Shown here in pieces: positions 55,966 to 64,000 of a stretch of 64,000 nt of DNA; the stretch's first letter is position 1; each line of letters begins with the position of its first letter. Below the pieces are notes generated by a model. That model saw only the letters and a program-made list of their open reading frames with translations. It searched no databases and had not been told where the DNA came from. The DNA comes from Gautieria morchelliformis. Its lineage: Eukaryota; Basidiomycota; Agaricomycetes; Gomphales; Gomphaceae. Position numbers and translations under genes: made by a program. Location: positions 456,169 through 520,168 of the forward strand of contig WHVA01000014.1 of the NCBI GenBank assembly GCA_015179125.1, written 5' to 3'.

Positions 55966-56446
55966 TTGTCATCTCAGTAGACAATATTATAGCTAGCCTC
56001 TAGCCTATAAAACATATGTGCACTGTAAATAGTAGTCTTATTGTAATATATAATGCCAAAACAAATCTTGTAAAGGCCAGTAGAGTCCACAGACTACTTG
56101 TTTGAGTGCATATATAGTGTGGCCTGCAGCTAGCCAACAAGTGAGTTATTTGCAAATCCCTTCGGTAAAATCCAAGATAACATGTGTAATACTGTATATC
56201 TAAAATATCAGGACATTTTGTAGAAATTTGGGCTGGGAGTTGCCTCTGCAGTCCTCCAAACCGGCATATTGGACACTACACATTACGCATATATTTTGTT
56301 ATATTATTGTACATATGCTATGGGAGATGCTGACCACAATCTATCAGACCTTAATAGGTTATGATCGTTGAGATACAGCGTATTCTTTTATTAAGAACAG
56401 TTTCGGAGTCAAATTAGAACTCCGCCTTATGTAAGCGAAACAGCTG
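55929..56446 (-). repeat. Right 518-bp terminal inverted repeat
   Basis: Reverse complement of 49640-50157. It contains the transposase start and, presumably, its promoter. Confidence 0.93.
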
Positions 56447-56970
56447 TAAGCAATACTGGGGTGCAGTCAAGTTCCGATACAGGTCAAGTGCACAAACAAC
56501 AGATATAGATGCCATGGAGCACAATGTAATTGCTTGCCTCGATGATATCCCATTGAGCCAAATTCAGCGGTCAGTGGTTTTCAAGTCCATCATCTGAATA
56601 TGGGTTACTCATTGTTTATTTTATTTTATTTTATTGGAGTAGCTATGCAAATCAATCTGCAATATTCATTTCAGCATACTCACAAGGCTTTTCTGGCTCA
56701 ATGGCTGCCTGGGCAAACCAAAACCAAAGGTATCATGGACACCAGACTTTGGATGGCTCAGAAAGCAAAGCTGCCTATGCATAGCACTTTATTATTGATC
56801 TGGAGGTACTTGATGCATTACAATACATAGACTATGAGTGGGGAGGCATCCTTGATGTGAAATCTGATGAGTAGTTTATTTTTTCAAACTCGACTTCAGG
56901 ATTTTGGCCACTTTTAGGGTTAGGGTTAGAGATTACATAAGGGTGCCCTATTAGGGCGTCCTCTATCTTA

Positions 56971-59900
56971 CCAGTAATACACGGTTCACCGGGCCTGGGG
57001 CCGCCCGGCATCAACGGCCGCTGACTTTCGGCAGTCCACACTGGCAATTACCATTTGCAGCATTCGCACCCACCTGCACCCACCCTCGATCGGGACCGCA
57101 CGCTGCTGCGCGTTGTCACTCAACGCGTGGCACCGTGGTTCAACAGGTCCCATCGGATGTCACTCGCACCCAACGTCAAGTGGTGGCCATTGGTGCACCG
57201 TCGAGTTTCCACGAGGAACCTCGTCACCACTCGCTTCCACTCTCAGGTGAGCGCTGTTATCTAACATTCCGCGCTGAGACTCACCAGCTCTGGGCCTCCT
57301 CACTGTACCCCGCCGTACACTCGCGTGTCCATCTGCGCCCCACCCTGTTTCGTCCACAGCCAGCACCCAATCGTGGCCACTGGTGCTCTGTCCCGTGGCG
57401 TCTGATCGTAAGGTAAGCGCGACGCTGCCCTCACCAACACTGGCCACCAGGGAACAATTGAAAGCCGCGTTTCGCCAACTGGCAATGCTGGCAAAACATC
57501 TCCGGTGAAAGAGAATTGTAGACCAAACTAACTTGGTGCATGTGTCTTTCCCCCATTCCCAGTATGGTTTTTCATAAGCTGGGTCTGCGCACCTCTCACT
57601 AATACTGACCAATTCACGACGATTGAAATCCCAGGCTCACCGACTAGCAATGCAGATGAACCAGCCTTTGCCAATGCCACTTCGTATTTATCCTCCTACA
57701 GCACGTCTCAATGTCCTCCATTCCGCCCTCGTCTCATTTTCACAAGTCACATCTTCACTCAGACTTACGACGCCCCTTGTCGTAGTGTTTGGCTGCGTAC
57801 CCGACGTCCTACCATCTGGTTCATGCCTTTTGCTACCTCGAGTACAACCGAACTTTGCCCTTGTTCCCGCCGCCCAGATTGTATTCTTTTTTCAGCTCCT
57901 ACAGCAGTGTATACTAGCACTTGATACCAGTGACTTATATACTTATAATTTGAACTTCTAAGCAGTGATTGGACACTGATGAGCAGTGCCTAATTGTACT
58001 TAAAGTCATTTTGTTTACTGCACATCAGTGTGCGTCTTCCAACTTCGCCGCAGCTTCATTGAAGCCACTGCGGACCAGTATCCGAGCACTGGTCCGCAAT
58101 GGTTTTGACACTTGTTATCAGTCCCTCCGGAACAGATGACAAGTGCCTTTCTTCCGGCAGTGGTCTGAGCTTTCTTGTGTGCCACCGCCGGATTCCCTGG
58201 CGTGGATCGTTTCCCCCTGCGAGGCATGATGGGTAGAAACGGGGCATGTACTGTTAATCAGCGATATCCGCTGTTTATCAGTGGCGGGTAGTACTCACCA
58301 CTGGCCACATGTTGCGGGTCTGCCCTGCATCGGTGTTCGAGGCCGTGAGGTACAGGTTGGCCGTGGACAGCATCAGTCAGCACGGCCGAGTGGTGGTGCA
58401 TGCTGGTGGCCAGCGCTGCGTACCGGCGATTACCACCGTTTAGCACCACGCGGCGCTAACCCCTGTGAACCGTGTATAACTCGCTTGTACCAAGATGCTG
58501 CGCTAGGGGGGCTGTCTCCCGCCACCTCTACCACCAGCCACACTCTCTCTACGGCTTCACTCATTATAACAATCTACTAGACCATATGTCTCTATCTCTC
58601 CCTAGCTAGTTAGAAATGCTTAATCACCGAGTAACTGTCTTATATCCCATTGGGAATAGTGGGGGTGGGCACAATTGTGCTATCTCACTTGTCAACGCAT
58701 TACAGACGGCCGTTCGCTGATTTTTAAGGACATCTATAGTTGGGAATGTAGGCCAGATATCCTAAATATTTTTAGCAGCAAATGGGACAGCTCGATCGCT
58801 ATGATAGTAGTGGTACGAATAAATTGAGTCATTGACAGGCATGGTTTCAAACCTTCGAGCAAGAAGGAAAGAAGAGAAACAATAATAGCTCAGAATATGA
58901 GACTCCCAGATGACTGATGAGAGAGAATATGATCCCAAGCCTGTCCTCTAGAACATCTTTGCATGATAACAGCAGGATATCTCCCCAGCATACGTCGATG
59001 TCCATTTAAAAATCGAGCATGCCTAAAGTCACGTGACGTAACGAACTGTCGACACTGTCGTCTGGAAAAGTGCCCGGTGCTGCGCCCACCGGTCACCAAG
59101 CAGCAAAGTAATTTATGGGATCACTTTAAAACATACTACAGGTCATTGTGATAATTTTTTTAAAATTATTCTTGAGTGACTGGTTCAACTACGTGCCTCA
59201 CAAGCCATTTGTCACTCGTCCCAGAAGGCACATACATCACGACATAATTAAAATGACTCTTAGCTACTCACACAGGACAAGTTGTCAGAATACATCTCTG
59301 TTACGATAATCTAAAGAAACCTTGACGCGAGAGGTGTTGTGGCCGACGCATCACCCTGAAGAGACGGTCCCCCTAGCGCGGCATCTTGGTACAAGCCTCT
59401 CCTCTGGAGATGAAGTCGGAGCTTCAAGGCTTGCGCCGAACCTAGGCGACGTCAGCGTCGGCTTTGCCACTACTCCAAACGGGCCATGAATCTCACTTGC
59501 AAGGCCGGCCGGCACTTCTGCCTTGTTGCATAGTACACAGTAAAGTTTCATGCCGCATATGCCGTAGAGCTAGGTTCTGCGCATGCCTTGAAGCTCCGAC
59601 TTCATCTCCGGTCAAAGTATCTATTCATTTGGGCTATCCTCGGTGGGTGTAAGGAACCAGCACAACGGGTCAAGCGGAAGTTCAATACGGCGTGAGACAT
59701 GGGCCCCTAGGCCCGTGTCTCTTGAGAGTGATGCCGAGGTTGTCGTTGACGATGACGACGACGATGCTGCCGTCATCGTTGTCGATGGAGCCCGTGCCTG
59801 TGTGGTGAAGCCGAGGCCCAAGGCGTTGACACCATCTGTCATGCTCCGCTCAGTAGCGCATTACTCATAGCTGACAGTGAAGAACACGCGACCCTAACTG

Positions 59901-60111
59901 GTATGGGACCACATGTGTGGTCCGGACCTAGCTGGGTTTCAAACTTATTATGGACAGGTGGTCTCTTGTACTTACATGAGAAAGAACCTGACCTCGAACA
60001 CATACTTGGTTATCCCGTCCACCACGAAGTTATTTCAAAGTCCTCTCTAACGCCCTATTACACCTTGCCACCACACCGGTAAATGTTTGCCATAGCCCCA
60101 CCCTGTATTTA
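56971..60111. other. Unassigned region
   Basis: No convincing gene is seen. At 57020-57600 there are repeated GTGGCAC/TGGTGCACCGTC-like stretches. At 57960-58300 the minus strand offers a basic start MPRRGKRSTPGNPAVAHKKA that soon loses sense. The rest to 60111 is AT-rich with no ORF that I can interpret; a small palindromic repeat lies at 59406-59609. Confidence 0.4.
59406..59609. mobile_element. MITE-like 204-bp element
   Basis: The ends are perfect 25-bp inverted repeats beginning GGAGATGAAGTCGGAGCTTC. The interior shares GACGTCAGCGTCGGCTT and CATATGCCGTAGAGC with the repeat at 47190-47330. No target duplication was recognised. Confidence 0.7.
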
Positions 60112-60150
60112 CAGCTGTTTCGGGTACATAGGGCGGAGTCTGAAATACAT
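60112..60150 (+). repeat. Orphan end related to the 6.8-kb element TIR
   Basis: CAGCTGTTTCGGGTACATA preceded by TA and followed by GGGCGGAGTC resembles the outer end of the 518-bp TIR (CAGCTGTTTCGCTTACATAA, GGCGGAGTT). The partner end was not found in the window, so it is a decayed or partial relative. Confidence 0.6.
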
Positions 60151-60979
60151 GCCGCCCGGTGCCGCTCGAAAAGATCAAGCTGTATCTCCACAGCAATTGA
60201 TGATTAAGGGCTGGTACTTTGGATATATTCTGTACTATGTAGTAGCTACCCTCTGATATACAAAACCTGGCTTATTCTGAGTTATTGAATATTTGGATAA
60301 TTTCACTTATATGCATCATTATGCACTCAAATGATTATAGTAATATACATGTATAAATGTTGGAAATAGAAAACAATGATGTAATCTCCAGGTTATGGAA
60401 GGGGGGAGGGGTGCATGTCTGTTTGCCTTCTCCCAGCCTTTTTAGCCTTCTACATAGCCAAAGCCTCAGGTTTAAGGACTTAAATATAATATAACCTCTA
60501 TATAAACCCTAATTACATTGATGTGACAGTACCTTGCTTCATCTGCAAGTCTTTCCGGCATGATATCGTGACAGTTGCGTGACCGCCGTGACGTGACCGC
60601 TACGCGCCACGTAGTGACCTCCATCGCTGCGTTCAACACATACTAAGCTTCATTCTAATCGCGTCATTATGGCTGGTATCAAGAAAAAAACTGCTAAAGT
60701 GTCATGACCTGTCTATTTCTCTTACCCCACTGTCTCTATGCTCCCTCTCGTCACTTCCTAGCATCTTCGCCAAAGTTCGCCGCACCCACCGACCACTCCC
60801 CCTCTACATCCACTCTACCCGCTGTTCGCCCCATTCTCCGAACCACTATTCGCTGCTCGCGCATTTCGCCAGCAGGCACGCCATCAAATACGATCGATAC
60901 CATTCACCCAGCATGATGGTTCATCATTAACCCCATCATCTTCTCAATCCAACCCCATTGGGTGTTCATATGGCTAAAG

Positions 60980-61481
60980 TGTAAGGGCAACCCTGGCTGG
61001 TTGTGGAGATCACACTACCACACAACTGACAAGGGGAAATCCAAAGTATGTATAAATGAACAGAGTATACAAGAGAGGGGATTCTCACCTGACAAGGGGA
61101 AATCCGAAGAGAAAAGTCTAAGGACCCCCAATGTCAGCGAGCCCGTATTATACTACGCTGCGCAGCCAGGGACAACACTTGGCACCCGCCATCAACCCTG
61201 CATCTCCCTGACCACCCTGACCCTTGATCGACCCTTGATGCCACCTATTACGTGAGTCGCTTGATTTCCGACACTGTTCCGAGAGTGGAAGTCGGAAATT
61301 GGAGTGGAACTGGCAAGGTGAACAGAACTGGTGGAAGTTCTCCCAGAAGTGGAATCATTTCCGAAAGTGGAGACGGAGATGGAATCGGAACCGGAAGCGG
61401 AGTCGGAAATGGAGTTGGAAATGGAGTCGGAACTGGGTGTGGTGTCGGAACTGGAAATGGAAAACAGGGTGTCCCCTGACA
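60980..61481 (+). mobile_element. Small LTR-like element (LTR-C) nested in LTR-B
   Basis: These 502 bp start TGTAAGGGCAACC and end GTGTCCCCTGACA, flanked by TAAAG on both sides (60975-60979 and 61482-61486). The sequence is absent from the LTR-B copy at 8826-9847. A direct repeat CTGACAAGGGGAAATCC occurs twice inside. Its end motif CCCCTGACA also occurs at about 8521-8529. Confidence 0.75.
61264..61463. repeat. Purine-rich minisatellite (GTCGGAAATGGA-type units)
   Basis: Degenerate tandem units of GTCGGAA(A/C)TGGA fill the 3' half of LTR-C. They keep frames open on both strands, so long open frames here are artefacts. Confidence 0.85.
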
Positions 61482-64000
61482 TAAAGTGTGTTCGCAGGAC
61501 GTCCCTTCCATAGGTCGTGCGGGATCAACCCAGTAAAAGAAGAGTCCGTGCAGGGTAGCATGTATGCGGGTCCAAGACATGGTTTTGTCCATAAGTGTCT
61601 TTGCCACCTTTATTTTCCGTTGTTTCATGTTCGCATTCTTCCCTCACTCTACTGTATGTTTATTCCATCTACTTGGTATCATGACTGCGCACCCCTATCC
61701 GACCCTGACTCACGACGGCCTCTTCCTATTCGCTAAATACCTTGTGAGCATTCGATATAAGTAGTTTACATTCGCATGTATATTCTCCAGTTCAATTATC
61801 ATACGTCGTCCATCTTGTGCAAACTTGACCTCGCTGTGATCATCGTCTTGAGCCTTCTCTTGGAGATGTCTATCTTCAACCAGCAGAGGACTTAGGCATC
61901 ACTGGTGAGTTCTCATACTTCATCTTCGTTACCTTAGCCTTCAAAACTATTCTCTGTGCTGTTGGCGAAGAGCTCCGAAGGAGCACCTTCGCCGGCGAAG
62001 GGATTGTCGAGACTTAGACAGCCCTTCCGTGAGACCTTGCACGTTATATCGTCAAGTACCATGGGCTATTTCGCTATGACTGTAGATAGGGTGAGCCCCG
62101 TTCGGGCAGCCCTCTTATCTTGTGAACATTTATTGGTTCACCTATTCGCCGAACGGCATACTTATTCGCACAAGTCATTTGGGCATTCGCTGTGTTCACT
62201 AATACACGATATTAACGCCTAAAAACCAATCTTGACATAAAGCTCTCACGCCTTTGGAGCCGCCCCCTGAAAACAACCCCAAAACTCGTCAGCGTAACAC
62301 ACTTTGACACTGCCCTTATCATCGAAGGCAGGCGCAGCCATACTCCCTCCATTTGAATGCGTGAGGGAAGCATACCTCCTATCAGATACCTCCTCCATCA
62401 AAGAGGAATGGCGCCATCAATGTGTCCACTGAGGCCGGGTCAAAACCGCGTTCAACGGCCAAATCCAGGGCCGACGCCGAACCTAAAGTCCCCACCGCTA
62501 CTCTCTCCACCACATCCAGAGCATCCAGTACTGTTGTCTCAGCCAAAGAACCCACCTCCACGAAAATGCGCCAGGCTGCTGATATCGCAGGCAAGACGCA
62601 CCTCAGCATGGTGCCCGAGGACGATGAGGACAAGCTCAACGTCCCCATTGCGAACGATGGTCCGGGATACGCTGAGATACTCGACATCGGTGATGATGAT
62701 ATCGAGTATGTGGATGAGGAGGGAGTGTCTAGCAGCGATGATGATCGCGACGGTATGACGGAACCCTCGCCATCTCCACCTCCAGCTCCAAAGAAGAAGG
62801 GCAAGGCTGTGAGCAAGCCAATGCAGTGGCAAAGGATCCTTTGCCTGCCCATGCATATTTTTCTTTCTTTTGTGTTTCCTTTTTTTCTTTTCTTATTTTA
62901 TGCTTACTGACTAATTTTTTCATAGAAATGAAATTTCTTATACCGTTCCGTAACCAAATCGGGGTGATTGCTCATCGGACGCAGCTCGTCAATCCCATGA
63001 GCACTCTTGACGAGGTGAAGGGGATGCTCCACTTCGTACTCGGCCTGTACGCGATCTCTGAAGAGAAAAAGGATCGGCCTCGTAACTCATTTCTAGAAGG
63101 ACCCAGCAAAGCCGCTGCTTTGCATTGGAGACTGAGATGACTGGATGGCCTTGAAGGCCGAGTGGGTAAATCAGGTGGCGAAGAGGGGCGCAGAAGCCTG
63201 TATCGACATCGTTCTTCCCCCCAAGGTCAGCTTTTCTTTCTTTCTCATCATTGATTCAAACTAACATACTCTAATTCACAGTTCTTTCAATTTTTAGAAG
63301 AGGCGGTCAAAGCACAGACCGGCACCACAGGTAAACCGAAGACTAAAAAGAAAGAACTCGTCAACCCGTTCCTTTCGCAGAAAGAACCAGTCGAACCTGA
63401 AGTCGTGGACAGGCGAGCCCTCAATGCCACAAACTTGGACGGATACAAAGCGCAGCTGGAGAAGCTGCGCGATGTCTGGACTTGCGCTCAGCACGCCGGG
63501 TCAATTTGCATGGCGCGTGCCCTCAATGGGCACCATAAGGTCATCAGCAATGAAGGGGAGCTGGTGTGGGTATTAGAATTGGTATAGTTTTGTGTTTTCT
63601 TTCCATAACATGTGTATACTCACCTATTTGTCAATAGATGGATCATAAACCGGGCGTTGATCTCAACACGCGCCAAATGTGGAGTATTTCAGATTTTTTC
63701 ACTACAGCGCGAACCCGGCGGCATCTGACCACGCACGTCGGGTGGAACGAGGTACGCTAGCACTGAGCCCCTGCAACAGCCCGCCCCCACCCCTGCCATC
63801 AATATCAACTTCCCACCGGAAGTGTTTCAGGCATTTCGCGCTGCCTCACAACCCGCAAAACGATCTCATTCGCCAGCGTCCACAATGAGTACCGCTGGTA
63901 ATGCTGATACTCATGCACAGGTTGTACCAACAATTCAGGACTGGCTCATGGAGTTGAAGGGCAAGCAAGAGCTCAGTCATTACACCAGGTGGGAGTTTCT

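Larger units (their letters stand above)
49640..56446. mobile_element. 6.8-kb Tc1/mariner-like element with 518-bp TIRs and cargo genes
   Basis: It has TA target duplications at 49638-49639 and 56447-56448, with ends starting CAGCTGTTTCGCTTACATAA. The two terminal inverted repeats are both 518 bp (49640-50157 and 55929-56446) and differ by only about three bases by eye, so the insertion is young. The intact target sequence is visible in E1 copy A near 19380. From left to right it holds an accessory gene, a decayed intronless ORF, a RhoGAP fragment and, reading inward from the right TIR, a Tc1-like transposase pseudogene. Ordinary Tc1/mariner elements are about 1-2 kb with TIRs of tens to a few hundred bp and only a transposase. 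Confidence 0.88.
49166..56970 (+). mobile_element. TIR element E1, copy B, interrupted by the 6.8-kb element
   Basis: The terminal repeats match copy A (TAAGATAGAGGACGCTC...; right end CTCTATCTTA). With the insertion 49640-56446 removed it is about 1 kb and collinear with copy A. It retains the transposase tail (split), the (TTTTA)n stretch near 56615 and the TTAGGGTTAGGGTTAG motif near 56918. It has no transposition capacity of its own. Confidence 0.85.
60700..62236 (+). mobile_element. Solo LTR-B, with a nested element
   Basis: It starts TGTCATGACCTGTC and ends CCAATCTTGACA, with a 5-bp target duplication TAAAG at 60695-60699 and 62237-62241. Net length without the nested insertion is about 1,030 bp. 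It is inserted about 30 bp into the coding start of the accessory-protein homologue. Confidence 0.92.
60669..64000 (+). pseudogene. Second accessory-protein homologue, broken by an LTR, runs off the window
   Basis: It starts ATGGCTGGTATCAAG (MAGIKKKTAK) and is cut by the solo LTR-B at 60700-62236. Beyond the LTR the sequence resumes. A frame change and stop then occur around FDTALIIEGRRSHTPSI, which aligns with PTLILEGQRIRKPS of the cargo gene at 50220. Later parts are largely open: a long acidic region (ILDIGDDDIEYVDEEGVSSS), IPFRNQIGVIAHRTQLVNPM aligning with IPFNDSSAQELV, DWMALKAEWVNQVAKRGAEA aligning with TTLKDEWAIEVDKKG, VLPPKFFQFLEE, and VVPTIQDWLMELKG at the window edge aligning with LPSVGEWLTSLQ. 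It is clearly the same family, but damaged by the LTR, at least one frameshift and a stop near 63139. Confidence 0.7.

Noticed and set aside
49640-56446. Starship-type giant element
   Set aside because: It has long TIRs, a TA duplication and a Tc1-like DDE transposase; no DUF3435 tyrosine-recombinase captain gene is visible, and 6.8 kb is far too small.
61192-61628. Open frames rich in Ser, Gly or Phe/Pro on both strands
   Set aside because: They are readings of the GTCGGAAATGGA minisatellite in LTR-C.

Overview
This window looks like nuclear DNA of a filamentous basidiomycete, most likely an Agaricomycete. The evidence is many short (about 45-75 bp) introns, compact back-to-back genes, KDZ-transposon-associated cysteine-cluster proteins, BTB proteins of the mushroom type, and typical fungal housekeeping genes (RAD51, RPS16, a VAC8-like protein, URA1-type DHODH, TRAPPC5). 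I cannot fix the genus from sequence alone. Exon structures below were built by eye from reading frame, splice signals and family conservation.

Layout. 1-12.6 kb is gene-poor and repeat-rich: fragments and solo LTRs of two LTR families (called here LTR-A and LTR-B), a GC-rich geneless stretch, and a decayed KDZ-associated protein. 13.0-17.9 kb is a dense housekeeping block: 3-phosphoglycerate dehydrogenase, RAD51, mitochondrial ribosomal protein uL4m and RPS16. 18.8-22.0 kb is a nested transposon stack: an approximately 1 kb TIR element (E1), split by a hAT-type element, split in turn by a solo LTR-A. 22.0-36.4 kb is a second gene block: an acidic SIM-bearing protein, a cullin N-terminal-repeat protein without a cullin C-terminus, a PUF RNA-binding protein, VAC8, an acyl-protein thioesterase and a SprT/GCNA-like protease. 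36.9-42.7 kb is bounded by 40-bp inverted repeats and TA dinucleotides and holds an unknown gene, a truncated LTR-A, a damaged BTB gene and a LINE ORF1 remnant. 43.4-48.5 kb carries TRAPPC5, a tail-anchored fatty aldehyde dehydrogenase and class 1A DHODH.

49.2-57.0 kb is a second E1 copy, split by the most striking object here: a 6.8 kb Tc1/mariner-like element with two 518-bp, almost identical terminal inverted repeats. It encloses a Tc1-like transposase pseudogene plus three cargo units: an intron-containing accessory gene of unknown function, a decayed intronless ORF of foreign appearance, and a RhoGAP gene fragment. 57-64 kb is mostly unassigned, apart from a second, damaged homologue of the accessory gene. 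That copy is interrupted by a solo LTR-B, which itself contains a smaller LTR-like element, and the gene runs off the right edge.

Functionally, the housekeeping genes belong to unrelated pathways. The exceptions worth noting are VAC8 (a predicted S-acylated protein) divergent from an acyl-protein thioesterase across about 124 bp, and recurrent use of GC-AG introns (four separate genes).
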